This document shows, in pieces, positions 10,340-21,782 of a DNA stretch of 64,000 bases. How positions within the stretch are numbered: position 1 is the stretch's first letter; each line of letters begins with the position of its first letter. The DNA is taken from assembly GCF_047948215.1 (NCBI RefSeq), contig NC_134464.1, forward strand, positions 36,837,520 through 36,901,519. Reading direction: 5' to 3'. Below the pieces are notes generated by a model. That model had not been told where the DNA came from and searched no databases. It worked only from the letters and a program-made list of their open reading frames with translations. Source of the DNA: Lycorma delicatula (Eukaryota > Arthropoda > Insecta > Hemiptera > Fulgoridae). The position numbers and the translations under genes are program-made.

Positions 10340-11115
10340 TGAAAATTTGTTTACAAGTTCTAAGTGCTAAATAAATCCTACGAAAGGATTTTATTTTTAA
10401 ATTTCGAGTTTAAAGGTGTAAGACGGAGTAAAAATGAAATTACTATTTTTTTTCTTATTTCTCGGTAAAAAATGAAGATATCAACTTGATTTCAGTTGTG
10501 TGGAATCTTCATGGGAATATTTAAAAACAAATTTCTAGATTTTTTTAAATTCGACCTTGAAACGGGTTAAGAAAGGCAAAAATAATTTTCAACAACGAAT
10601 GAAAATTTTTCCCATCTCCGTCTATACTAAGCAAGATATTTACTCGATTTAGACTGGTATATACTCTTCCAATAAATAATTTAAAAAAACTTTTGAATTT
10701 TTTTTTATTTTAATATTTTAGGGAGTATAAAACATAAATTAATTTTTTTACATTTTTGCCGTTTTGTGCTATCGCTATTGAATCAATCTTTATAAAATTT
10801 GGTCACATTGGGATGGTAATTTATGTTTGTAATTCTGATTATGTATTTCACGACCGAAGCTGCGATGGGAAATTTAAAAATCAATTACTGGGTCCTGTAC
10901 TACCCAAAATTGTTGCTCTAAAGAAATTACAATACACTGACAGTTTTTATAAATTACAGGCTTTAATTTTTATTTATCATTATTATTCTCACAAGCATGA
11001 GTTTAATGAACACAGAGGGGTCCAGGTTAGATTGAAAGAGCGAGCGAATCGATCCTAGCCCGGCAGGAAAGGCAAGTAACAATATAGCGTGGGCGAAGCC
11101 GCTACGGGTTTGTCA
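10340..11115 (+). repeat. non-coding repeat-like stretch
   Basis: It holds phrases typical of insect repeat ends (a TATAAAATTTGGTCACA type phrase near 10788 and GCGTGGGCGAAGCCGCTACG at 11089-11108). A 55-bp piece (TATTTATCATTATTATTCTC, then CATGAG) recurs at 44.40 kb. The 100-codon frame at 10756-11058 shows no domain and crosses the repeated piece, so I do not call it a gene. Confidence 0.45.
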
Positions 11116-11135
11116 GTATTTAGCCCACCGTCAGT

Positions 11136-11427
11136 ATTTAGGTGTAGTGATTAACTCGTCATCGCAAATCAGCTGACTTTGAAGTCGAGAGTTCTAAGGT
11201 TCATGTCCTAGTAAATGCAGTTACTTTTATACTGATTTCAATACTAGATCGTGAATACCGGTGTTCTTAGGTGGTTGGGTTTCAATTAACCACACATCTC
11301 AGGAACGGTCGACCTGAGACTATACAAGACTGCACTTCATTTACATTCATACATACCATCCTCATTCTTCCTCTAAATTAATACCTTACAGTGGCTCCAG
11401 AGGTTAAACAGAAAAAAAAGAAAAGGG
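11136..11427 (+). mobile_element. SINE family S1, full length, diverged
   Basis: Head with TAGTGATTAACTCGTC and CAAATCAGCTGACTTTG, body GAATACCGGTGTTC and ACACATCTCAGGAACGG, tail with a CTTCCTCTAAATTAATACC variant, GAGGTTAAACAG and an A-rich end. More diverged than the copies at 21.05 and 51.89 kb, so older. Confidence 0.8.
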
Positions 11428-11429
11428 TT

Positions 11430-12290
11430 TGTCAGTGGATATTTATATGTAAAATGAATATATGTACATATATTTGTAATTATGTCAGCTCATTTATTAC
11501 TTACAACTAGCGATTGCGACAAAGCACTTGTCAGTATTATTCGAATATAATTAGCTTATTTAGTTAAAACATTGTTATGAATTGCGACTCTCGTGAGAAT
11601 TTTTGTGATTGGATATTAGCATAAATATTATAATGGAATTACTTCATATTGTCATAAATAATTTCTGATAATTATTAAATACTTTATTTAAAAGTAGAAT
11701 TTTTTTTGAGAATTTATTACTAATAAATTAATTTATAATTATTACCTCAGTCGTCGTTATTTGACTGGAATTTACTGCAATTTAGAGTCCAGGCATGTAA
11801 TATGTTACCGCATTAACTGATTTATTTCATTTATATGATGGAATTAATTGCAACATCGCTAAATTTATATATCTGTTTATCACTTCAAACATATTAAGTG
11901 ATGATACGTAATGGAAAGTAGTTAATTATTCCATTATATATAGTAATTAATACATAAACCATTATTAATAGTTTAAATTTATCAAGTAATCTCTACACAG
12001 TAATATTAACTAATTTTCTATCAAATTATATGAAATTATTTATCGTTCTTTTGACTGATCACACGTAACTATTGAACAATACTAATCTTCATTTTCTTTT
12101 ACTTTCAGTTTAATTAAGTTTCTAAGGTTTCCATTTCCTGTTAGATTTTCTATGAGTTTTAATCTTTGCCGACGGCGTGGCGTCCTTCTTTGAATCGTCT
12201 ACCATTCTCTTTAATTCCTTCTTCACTTATATCTACCAATCAGCAAATTTATTTCCTTATTCTGAATTGTTATAATTAAAGCTTTTATTA
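11430..12290. other. unassigned AT-rich stretch
   Basis: No coding frame or repeat likeness found. Confidence 0.5.
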
Positions 12291-12294
12291 CACT

Positions 12295-12610
12295 TTATTA
12301 ATGTAAACGATTCATTCGTTCGAACGATTTATACTTCTCTATACTAAAGATTTATCTAAAATTATGTTTGTGTTTTGGGGATAAAAAAAGGAAAACACTG
12401 GGGTTAGAGCGTTGTTAAAAATTCACAACTCATGAAACAGCTAAAAATGTTCAGTATTTTAAAGCTTTTCGTTGTAAAATTTTTTGTTGTTGTTAGTACG
12501 GTAAATTCAAGAACGTTACTTAGTTACAGTTCACAAAAACATTTAATAAAATTTTAGGTAATGAAACATAAACCATATAACATTTTTGCCGCCTTTTTTC
12601 TAGTTTAATT
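12295..12610 (+). repeat. dispersed repeat H, copy 1
   Basis: About 310 bp that align end to end with 48838-49160: CGATTCATTCGTTCGAAC, TTGTGTTTTGGGGATAAAAA, CTGGGGTTAGAGC, GAAACAGCTAAAAAT, GAACGTTACTTAGTTA and CCTTTTTTCTAGTT in the same order. Starts with a near-palindromic TTCGTTCGAACGA. Non-coding. Confidence 0.7.
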
Positions 12611-12728
12611 AAATAAATTCATATTTTATTTTATTTAATAAAATAACTAAAATTTTAATTTAATAAATTTGATTGAAATTTGTTTGGAGACCCAGTTTTA
12701 CAATAAATATAAAGTTTTCTTTTTTCTT

Positions 12729-13740
12729 TTTTTGACTTCAGTCATTTGACTGGTTTGATGCAGCTCTCCAAGATTCCCTATCTAGTGCTAGTCGTTTCAT
12801 TTCAGTATATCCTCTACATCCTACATCCCTAACAATTTGTTTTACATATTCCAAACATGGCCTGCCTAAACAATTTTTTCCTTCTACCTGTCCTTATAAT
12901 ATTAAAGCGACTATTCCAGGATGCCTTAGTATGTGGCCTAAAGTCTGTCTCTTTTTTTAACTATACTTTTCCAAATGCTTCTTTCTTCATCTATTTGCCG
13001 CAATACCTCTTCATTTGTCACTTTATCCACCCATCTGATTTTTAACATTCTCCTATAGCACCACATTTCAAAAGATTCTAATCTTTTCTTCTCAGATACT
13101 CCGATTGTCCAAGTTTTACTTCCATATAAAGCAACACTCCAAACATATACTTTCAAAAATCTTTTCCTGACATTTAAATTAATTTTTGATGTAAACAAAT
13201 TATATTTCTTACTGAAGGCTCGTTTCGCTTGTGCTATTCGGCATTTTATATCGCTCCTGCTTCGTCCATCTTTAGTAATTCTACTTCCCAAATAACAAAA
13301 TTCTTCTACCTCCATAATCTTTTCTCCTCCTATTTTCACATTCAGTGGTCCATCTTTGTTATTTCTACTACATCTCATTACTTTTTTTTTGTTCTTGTTT
13401 ATTTTCATGCGATAGTTCTTGCGTAGGAATTCATCTATGCCGTTCATTGTTTCTTCTAAATCCTTTTTACTCTCGGCTAGAATTACTATATCATCAGCAA
13501 ATCGTAGCATCTTTATCTTTCCACCTTGTACTGTTACTCCGAATCTAATTTGTTCTTTAACATCATTAACTGCTAGTTCCATGTAAAGATTAAAAAGTAA
13601 CGGAGATAGGGAACATCTTTGTCGGAGTCCCTTTCTTATTACGTCTTCTTTCTTATATTCTTCAATTATTACTGTTGCTGTTTGGTTCCTGTACATGTTA
13701 GTAATTGTTCTTCTATCTCTGTATTTGAACCCTAATTTTT
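12729..13740 (-). mobile_element. LINE alpha, 3' half of reverse transcriptase ORF to poly-A
   Basis: The longest of five copies of this non-LTR element. It covers the RT palm through the C terminus, with the poly-A end at 12729. Just past the 252-codon open frame (12938-13696) one stop interrupts a continuation: 'GHILRHPGIVALILEGQVEG', then 'GYTEMKRLALDRESWRAASN', then the natural TGA. The 3' untranslated part is almost absent, since the stop is followed within a few bases by the A-rich tail. The 5' end is truncated within the palm domain. Copies at 19970, 35645, 40358 and 59058 match parts of it. Confidence 0.85.
12938..13696 (-). CDS. reverse transcriptase fragment of LINE alpha (252 codons)
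   Basis: The longest open frame in the window. In order: a segment before motif B with 'GLRQRCSLSPLLFNLYM' (residues about 23-39), where family members usually have RQGC, so a conserved glycine is arginine here. The catalytic box 'LRFADDIVILAE' (about 64-75) keeps both aspartates. Next come 'YRMKINKNKKKVM' (primer grip region), 'FCYLGSRI' (about 132-139), and a C-terminal thumb-like part with 'VALYGSKTW' and 'SFEMWCYRRMLKIRWVDKV'. The first catalytic aspartate region and the endonuclease are missing upstream, so the element is 5' truncated and not autonomous. The ATG used is internal to the original protein. The clade is uncertain (RTE-related or similar). Confidence 0.8.
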   Translation of the reverse strand: MYRNQTATVIIEEYKKEDVIRKGLRQRCSLSPLLFNLYMELAVNDVKEQIRFGVTVQGGKIKMLRFADDIVILAESKKDLEETMNGIDEFLRKNYRMKINKNKKKVMRCSRNNKDGPLNVKIGGEKIMEVEEFCYLGSRITKDGRSRSDIKCRIAQAKRAFSKKYNLFTSKINLNVRKRFLKVYVWSVALYGSKTWTIGVSEKKRLESFEMWCYRRMLKIRWVDKVTNEEVLRQIDEERSIWKSIVKKRDRL

Positions 13741-13744
13741 TTAA

Positions 13745-15735
13745 AACGCTAAAGTACTTTTTAAATATAAAGTATTACTTTGTTAATAATATTTTAATTA
13801 TATTACTATCGTATAGTTAAAATTATTGTATAATTAGTTATAATTGTATCTATACAAAATAAATATTTATATATATAATAAATAAATTGAAATTATGTAA
13901 TATTATTATAACAATTAAAATACACATAAAACAATATTATTTATTTAAATATACCCTATTAATATTAACACTTAAATTAAGAATTATTATACATTTTATT
14001 AATAAGCAATAATATTAGATTATAATCGCACTCATTTTGTTTACTGATATTACAATACAACTAGTAAATAATTAATGACAACAGTTAAATATATATATTG
14101 TAATATTACGTACAACATATATGTGTTTTTTAAAATTAATTTTTAATGTAACATGACTATTTCATTTGCTTTTCTCCAATACTTATGATACTCGCACTCC
14201 TTTAATTCACTTATAATTTACTTTCATTTCAATTAAATTTACTTCCATAACTAATAATAGTGTATAGTAATTAATGTTACAGTTTTTACATAAAAAGTGT
14301 TAGGATAAAAAGAGACATGAAAATTAAGAAAATAACATCACATATATATATTACCAACATTTTTTTTTAGTTTTTAATCTTAGTTTCTTTTTTAACAGAA
14401 AATGATATCTGAACAAATTTTAAATGAAATATTGTAGTACTAATTTAATTTTTTTAAATTTCAAAATTGGTATTTTCTGAATCGTTAATCTTCGTTAAAT
14501 ATTACATTTCCTAATCAAATTATATTTTATTAAATGATTTAAACCATCCTATGTAACACTATATTTTCAAACATTTGTGATGCAGAAGAAATTGTTATAT
14601 CGGGTGAACATTCCAGTTCAGAATAAGGTGGCATTGCAAGACCTTTCCGTGTATTAATAATAATAATAATAATTAAAAAAAAAATTATATATTTTGTGGT
14701 GGGGAGTAAATAGTTTCAATAAAGATTTGATCTAAAAATATTCATGTATAGGTTATGATTAAAGAAAAGTTGCTTAACAAAGGCTTTTTCTAAATCTCTC
14801 ACGTCGTTCAGTAAAGCTAAATTAAGAAAAATAAAATTTTCAAACAAATTTTAGATCCGAGGATCTAAAGATCATTTTTTAAAAAAAAAAAAGAAGTTCT
14901 ATATACGAAGTATAATAAACTTTCTAAAAATTTTGGAAAATTAATTAAACCAAAGGAATGTAGGACAAACAACTAAAAACATATATTTCAATTTTTTGAG
15001 GGGGGTTTAATTTTTTATTTAAACTTTTTTAAACTCTTCATACGTGCATTGTATTTAACAAATTTTCTTTAACAGTTTTCTCTAAAATGTGTCCGAAGAA
15101 AATAAAAACTGATTTTTGTTGTTTTTCAAAATTCGCAAGAAAACGATTTTCTTTAACAAATTAAAAAAAAAAATTAATACGATCAACATAACATATATAT
15201 AAATATTTTAGCCAAATTTGAAGAAAATCAGTTTTATCAATTCTGTTATGTCAGGCCAAAACCAGTCCGACACTCTTATATACATACGTTTTTACTTACC
15301 TGCATGTGTATATAAAAAATGTGTGTATATAATATATACACATATTTTTTTGGACTGGTTGGACCAAAACATACAAATTTTTAAAAAAATCGATAGCCAA
15401 TTTTTTGAATATATTTTAGCTTCATTCGTTTGGAAATTAAAATGATAAATTAAACGAGTTAAGTTTGAGCTAGTATGTCTTCCTTTACCATGAAGAAAAA
15501 ATTATTTATTTGTAAATGTGTTGTAAAACCAATAAAAAATTTCACTATTACCACATTAACTAAATTCAGTGTTTCATCCAAAATAATCGTTAAAAAACAA
15601 ATGTGAAAACAATAAAACAAAATTATACAAGTTAATAAAATTAAAAAATAAATAAATAAAGTGTTCGTACAACTAAAATATTAAAAAAAAAAAAATTTAG
15701 TACGTTATGTAATATAAAATGTTATCTATAATATA
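13745..15735. other. two kilobases of AT-rich DNA without recognised feature
   Basis: Long A/T runs and short triplet tracts (for example AATAATAATAAT near 14657). Short open frames such as 15218-15445 carry no motif. I see no gene, RNA or repeat copy here. Confidence 0.55.
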
Positions 15736-17385
15736 TGTATATGTTGTTATGAAAGATCGAAATTAGAGGTCAACATTTTCCGGAGAACGTCAATACATAC
15801 CAAAATGCGCCAGTGAAGACCGAAATATTTGCTTATATTATTATACTTTCGGACCTTTGTCGGTATATGTCGACAAACACAGATAAGCTCCGGTAGGGAG
15901 TCGAAATGATCGACTAGAAGTTAAATAAAAAGTCATCCATTATCAGTGTTCAAGATAAATAGATTAAAGTAACTAGAAATTGAAAAAAATCACACATTAC
16001 CAATTTTTAAGATAAATAGATTAAGAGAAACCCTCGTAAAAAAATCTGGTGTGGACACCACATGACTTCCTTGTAACGCCTATTAAATTACATATACACT
16101 TTTTATACAATCATAGGTTGATCATTATTAATAAATAAATATATTCAAATTAGAAAAAAAAATTAGTTAAAAAAGTAAAATAAATTTGTTTCCATCAGAG
16201 GTTACTAATTATTAACAAATCAATATATTTAAATTAAAAAAAAAAGGAGGTGAAGTCTGATTCAAACCGGTGTCCCTTCCCCTTGTACGACCAAATATTT
16301 CACTAATTAAAATTTTATTTGATTAGAACTCTGAAACCAATGAAAATAAGTACCACTTATGATACATCGTTGAAAAGTTCTCAATGAGGGCTGATTAGTG
16401 CAATTAAGAGAAAGTCAAAAATCAATTTTTTATTTTTATTTTGGGTTTTTTTTGGAAAATTTTGGCCCGGTCTATTGCAATTAAGGGGGGAGGTGCACAA
16501 CTAGATGATCCAACAGTCCTAATCCAAAATTTCAACATTCTACAGCTAATCGTTTTTGAGACGTGAGATGCATACGTACGTTCAGACGTCGCTCCAAAAC
16601 TAGTCAAAATGGTTTTAGGGATGGTCAAAATGGATATTAACATTAAAATCTGAAAACCGAAATATTTCGCGATCACAATACTTCCTTTACTTCGTACAAG
16701 GAAGTAAAAAGTTTCAATTTCCTAACCTCGTCTAATTAGCGTTAAATATATCAATTATGTATGTTACCCTACAACATTGGAATCGATTAATCAAATTCAC
16801 CGAATTCAACATGCACTGATGGTGAAATTTGCATAAAAATATTTTTATAAAAAAAAATAAACAAATTGCAGACCATCTGACCTTTTATTTGTATCCTTAT
16901 CGTTCATCCGAGCAGTTAACAAATTCTCTATATCATGAATTATTTTATGAATTATTGAAAGAGCTTTCAATAATTCATAAAATGCAGAAAATTTTATTAA
17001 ATGTTTTATAAAATCAATGAATTTGAATAATCGCCTCTAATTTTTGAGAATAGCATATATATATAATTTGCATATTTAACTTTGATTAGACGAGGTTAGC
17101 GAGCGAAGCTGGCATAGGTTAAGTTTGGCTAAAATAAAAATTTTATTTTTATTACGAGGGTTTCTCGAAATCTATTTATCTTAGGGATTGCTATTGGGTA
17201 ATTTCTATTTATCGTTTCGATCCCCATCAGAGCTTATCTGTGTTTGTCAACATATACCGGCGAAGGTCCGAGTGAGCAAATATTTCGGACTTTCACCGAC
17301 CTATTTGCTATGTGTTGACATTAACCTGAGAATATCGACATTTGTCAGTTATCGATCTTTCACAGTAATATACACATTATAAAAT
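15736..17385. mobile_element. foldback element D, copy 1, interrupted by family A
   Basis: The left arm starts ATGAAAGATCGAAAT (about 15748) and the right arm ends ATCGATCTTTCACAGTA (about 17352-17370). The arms are inverted copies over roughly 300 bp, with the same words in reverse: CCGAAATATTTGCT, CGGTATATGTCGACAAACAC, GATAAGCTC. The interior has an inner inverted pair, CTAACCTCGTCTAATTAGCG and GATTAGACGAGGTTAGCG. A family A element (16034-16709) sits in the left arm. Without it the element is about 0.97 kb. No coding frame. Confidence 0.75.
16034..16709 (-). mobile_element. non-coding repeat A, copy 1 (full length) inside D
   Basis: Begins GGTGTGGACACCACATGACTT and ends CTTCGTACAAGGAAGTAAAA. 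Internal landmarks shared with the other copies are ACCACTTATGATACATCGTT, AGGTGCACAACTAGATG, TCAACATTCTACAGCTAATC, CGTTTTTGAG, AAACTAGTCAAAATGG and AAATATTTCGCGATCACAAT. The two ends carry inverted ACTTCCTTGTA and TACAAGGAAGT. The 84-codon frame inside is not conserved in other copies. Confidence 0.75.
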
Positions 17386-17389
17386 TTGA

Positions 17390-17940
17390 TTTGTATAAAT
17401 ATGCAATATGTATTAATAATGTCAGATATTTTATGTTTTAAAGCATAAAACATAAAAATCATGTTAAATTTAATTATAAATTCTAATTTTTCATGAAATT
17501 AATTATAAGAAGATATATTAAGTAATACTGTACTTTTTTTTAATTTTGTTTAATTTTTAGTAATTAATAAGTAATCCATGTGAATAATCTGTATACATGA
17601 AATGAAATTCACTGACAGCAGATTAAGCCACTTAAAAATATTCAGTTATAGAAAATACCTAAAAAAATTGTCTTCTAATTTAACTCTCATTTTTTAAACT
17701 AAATACATTTTATTTGATGAAAATAAAACATCTATGTTAATCTTTGTTTAATCAAATGTATTTGACATTTTAAGCTTTTATTAAATACATTTTTAGAAAC
17801 GAAAATTGGCTCAAAATCTAATCCGATGTTTTCTCAGTTTTGGAGTTGGAGAGTATTAAAACAGCTAAAATTATTTCTCTAACGTTAACAAGGCTACTTA
17901 TAATTGTATCCATTTACAGTAATAATTATAATTTTATCCA
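17390..17940. other. unassigned AT-rich stretch
   Basis: Nothing recognised between foldback D and the SINE at 17.94 kb. Confidence 0.5.
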
Positions 17941-17943
17941 TTA

Positions 17944-18102
17944 GCCGGCCTTCGTGGTGCAGATGGTAGTGTTTCGGCCTTTCATCCGGAAATCTCGGGT
18001 TCGAATCCCGGTCAAGTGTGGCATTTTCACACGCTACAAAAATTGTCATTCATCTCATCCTTTGAAGTAATACCTAACGGTGATCCTGGAGGTAAAAAAA
18101 AT
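17944..18102 (+). mobile_element. SINE family S2, full length
   Basis: GCCGGCCTTCGTGGTGC head, TTTCATCCGG arm, B box GGTTCGAATCCCGG, GCATTTTCACACGCTAC, tail CATCCTTTGAAGTAATACC and an A-rich end. Flanks read ATCCATTA (left) and ATCCATAA (right), a probable target duplication with one change. Confidence 0.85.
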
Positions 18103-18379
18103 CCATAATAAGAAATATCATTTTGATTAGTGTAATTTAAATTTTATACAATAAACAGTAACGGAATTAATAAATAACCGAAAATTAAAGATTGATGTAG
18201 CTTCAGTTTTGGAATTTTGAAAATTAAAAACGAGACTTATTTACTTCGATTAGAATCTGTAATCATATTTGTATACTGGATTTTAGTACTTTACAATAAT
18301 CTATTCTAGAAATCTTAATCTTTATTTTAATAAATATTAAAATATACACCAGTAAATTTCAAAAACCTTATCAAAATGT

Positions 18380-19062
18380 TTTTTTTTCAATCTGATTCAT
18401 TCGTATCATATCTCCAACAAAAGTTGGGTCTTTTTCGGATGGTGGTTTCTAATTTTTTTTCTTTACTTCTGTAAATTTCATTATTTGGCTTCATTTTGTA
18501 TCAGTCTTTAGTTTTTGTTGGTCCATAAAACGTTCCTAAAATTTTTCTTTTAGTCTTTAAAAGTGATTCTATATTTGTTATATTGGAGGATTCTATCCTA
18601 TAGAGGTTTACTGTTTATTTACTATGTTATAATGTCTCAATTTTGCATTTATGGATAAATTTTTAGTTAAAAATTTCAATGTCTCAAAAACTATTTTTCT
18701 TCTTTCAAACGGCATTTTATCCAAACCATTTGAGATTATTTTACGCCTAGATATTTATCTATATATTTATTTTTTCCAAATTTGGTTTTTATATGTTTTG
18801 AATTTGTCATTATATCTGTTTTAGAAAAGATTTGTAAACCAACTTTTTTTTAATTTTTTTCAAATCTTCAACGTAAGAAATTATTTTTTTTGAATTCGCC
18901 AGTAAAGCCAAATCATCTACAAAAGCTAAACAATTTACTTTTTCCTTATCACAATTTCAAAAGCAGTTTTGTTAACATTCCAAAATGTTTTCGTTATTTT
19001 ATATAATACTAGGTTAAAGATTATTGGGGAAAGGCCGTCTCCTTGTCTCTTTACGAAATATA
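18380..19062 (-). pseudogene. LINE beta reverse transcriptase fragment
   Basis: Minus-strand frames give, in order, 'RQGDGLSPIIFNLVL' (motif B region, about 19000-19050), 'LAFVDDLALLANSKK' (catalytic box with both aspartates, about 18880-18930), 'KYLGVK' (about 18740), 'LSINAKLRHYNIV' (about 18600-18640), and 'GPTKTKD', 'KPNNEIYR' and 'TIRKR' (18400-18550). This is the RT palm followed by the C-terminal tail of a LINE different from alpha. At least four frameshifts or stops. The C-terminal wording joins it to the fragments at 27.6-28.8 and 60.95-61.5 kb. Confidence 0.75.
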
Positions 19063-19064
19063 TT

Positions 19065-19965
19065 TTATAGAAAAATATATTTTTAAGATTTATGAATATT
19101 AGCTTATTTACTACTAAATTTAATAATTTTTTTTTATTTAAAAAAAAATTTAATTAATAAAGTGAAAACTAAAATAAAGTTACAAAAACATTTTCCCGAT
19201 TATAATCGATTATAGAAAGTTTAACGATACGATAGCACTTCTTAGATCACGTTATTTTAAACCAAAAGCAACGCTAGTAAGGAGCTACGAGAGCACTTAA
19301 CACTGCCCATATTGTACAAGGAAAGATAATAACAACAAAGGGGTACGTAACAATGTCACGTACCCCTGGAAGGGATTACTACTTGTTTATTCTTTCAACT
19401 GCGGTGGCTTGGTGATTATAATTTCTCATCAACTGCTCTTTATTAGCCCCTTCAGTCCAATAAAGAATAGCGTATATTTTGAAACCGAAATTATTATGAA
19501 AAATCGTCACTTATAGATCTTTTCACTTAATATAAAGGAATCTCACAGATTTTACGAAACTATTTATTGAAAATTTCATAAAAATTGCCTGTATTGCAAA
19601 CATTTTTCAAAGACTTTTAAAGTACACTTTACAGAATATATGAAAAGGTTTTTGTTGTATACCACTTAGGCTAAGCTTTCATTAGAAGTACGAAGTTACG
19701 AGTATGAGAACTTTAACACGTGCTAAACGGTTTTTTTATATCTTAAAAGTTAAAAAGTAAGTATATAGAATTTAAAAAAAATAAAATTATTTTCAATCTT
19801 ATGTTACAATTTTACGTCCAAAACATTTCCTTCTATTACATATATAAAATAATAATTTGTTTCAGGATATAATGTAAGTTTTACACGGAAAATCAATTAT
19901 TAATTTTTCCCCCTTTATTTATTAATTATAATTTTTAATTTAAAATACGTAAAATGATTTTGAAA
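19065..19965. other. unassigned AT-rich stretch with one strong hairpin
   Basis: Only feature seen: a 10-bp perfect stem AGGGGTACGT / ACGTACCCCT (19339-19348 and 19358-19367) with a 9-base loop. No coding frame. Confidence 0.5.
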
Positions 19966-19969
19966 CTTG

Positions 19970-20350
19970 TACGAGCGGAGTACCTCAGAAAACAAGATTA
20001 GAAGCTTTTGAAATGTGGTGCTATAGGAGAATGTTAAAAATCAGATGGGTGGATAGTGTCAAATGAAGATGTGTTGCGGTAAATAGATGAAGAAAGAAAT
20101 ATTTGAAAAAATATAGTTAAAAAAAGAGATATACTTATAGGCCACATATTAAGGCATCCTGGAATATTCGCTTTAATATTGGAGGTACAGGTAGAAGAAA
20201 AAGATTGTGCAGCCAGGCAACGTTTGGAATATGTAAAAAAAATTTTTAGGGATGTAGGATGTAGGGGGTATACCGAAATGAAACGACTAGCAGTAGATAG
20301 GGAATCTTGGAGAGCTGCATCAAACCAGTAAAATGACTGAAGACAAAAAA
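19970..20350 (+). pseudogene. LINE alpha 3' fragment
   Basis: Starts within the C-terminal part and reads 'RLEAFEMWCYRRMLKIRWVD'-type sequence, then frameshifts, then 'GYTEMKRLAVDRESWRAASN', the terminal codons, and GACTGAAGACAAAAAA. Same 3' terminus as the copy at 12729. Severely 5' truncated, as is usual for LINE insertions. Confidence 0.8.
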
Positions 20351-20649
20351 AATATGATTTTATTGACCATTAATTTTATTCGTTAATAAAATTTCATAAA
20401 TAATCATGAAAAAATTTGCCTGAACAAAACTCAAACATTTTATCTTAATAACTATCAGGAATTATTGCTTTCAAATCTTTTCTTGATGATATAGCTTCAC
20501 TGTAGCTCTAAAAAGACGTACTGGAATTAAAAATCCTATGTATTTAAAAACTGTGAAATTTAAAATAAAATTTTTCCTTTTTATTTCAACAATTTTGATA
20601 AAGATTATTTCATAAATAAATGACTTCAATTTTTAAAAAAATTAAAGGT

Positions 20650-20810
20650 TAGTTACTTTTATACGGATTTCATTATTAAACAGTGGATACCGGTGTTTTT
20701 TTGGTGGTTTGCGTTTAATTAATAACACGTCTCAGGAATGGTCGGCCTGAGTCTGTACAAGACTAAACCTCATTTTACATCTCAAATATATCATTTTTAC
20801 CTCATTTTTG
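20650..20810 (+). mobile_element. SINE S1, 5'- and 3'-truncated fragment
   Basis: Begins inside the body (GTTACTTTTATACGG) and runs through GGATACCGGTGTT, CACGTCTCAGGAATGGTCGG and GTCTGTACAAGACT. It lacks the tRNA-like head and the terminal CTCTGAAG block. Confidence 0.7.
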
Positions 20811-21047
20811 GCTGTGTAGAAGTGGTTGCTTATCGTTTACTAGCTGAACAGATTGGAACGTACACATTAACGTACATTAGTGAAAAAAAATTTAAATAGA
20901 CCGGTTACCACAGTAACAAGATCCATGTCCAATAATAATTAACAATTTATTATTTCGTTATAAATCTATGTGTCATCCATTCTATTCAGTGTAAGTTAGC
21001 ATTCTATGACATACGGAAGTATCATTATCACTTTTCGCATCTAACCG

Positions 21048-21353
21048 ACTTTCTTCCTTTCTTTTTCCTGTTTAGCCTCCGGTAACTACCGTTTAGATAA
21101 TTCTTCAGAGGATGAATGAGGATGATATGTATGACTGTAAATGAAGTGTAGTCTTGTACATTCTCAGTTCGACAATTCCTTAGATGTGTGGTTAATTGAA
21201 ACCCAACCACCAAAGAACACCGGTATCCACGATCTAGTATTCAAATCCGTGTAAAATTAACTGGCTTTACTAGGACTTGAACGCTGGAACTCTCGACTTC
21301 CAAATCAGCTGATTTGGGAAGACGCGTTCACCACTAGACCAACCCGGTGGTAT
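21048..21353 (-). mobile_element. SINE family S1, full length with target duplication
   Basis: In the minus sense it has the complete head (GGGTTGGTCTAGTGGTGAA), the CCAAATCAGCTGATTTGG palindrome, B box, body, tail block and an A-rich end with G interruptions. It is flanked by ATCTAACCG on both sides (21039-21047 and 21354-21362), a clear 9-bp target duplication, so a comparatively young insertion. Confidence 0.9.
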
Positions 21354-21782
21354 ATCTAACCGGCTTAAGTTTTGTAAGCGTAACGATATAATATTTTCGT
21401 TTTATAGTGCATATAGTAAGGGCATTAAAATATTTTTACTCCAATTTCAAAGAGGGGCGTCTAGATATGTACGACTTTGTAATGAAATTATAATACAAAA
21501 TTATAGGTAAGAAAGTCATTTAAAACTTTGAAAAAAAACGATCGTCCTGATTTCAGGAGTTTTGATATTTGAAATGAATTCATATATATTTTGAAAAAGT
21601 ACTCTTAATTAAATCTATAAAAAGCTAATTTATTATAAAATTTTCATGCATTGAAAGTAATAAAGACAGGTTTTTTTTTATATAAAAAAGATGTAGGCTT
21701 CACAGATTTAATTGTGGATTTAAGATCACTTCCTTTGCATCCTGGACTGAATGGCCAATTTGATTATCAAGACGAAAATTTT

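Noticed and set aside
10756..11058. 100-codon frame as a gene
   Set aside because: Crosses a piece repeated at 44.4 kb, no domain, and surrounded by repeat-end wording.
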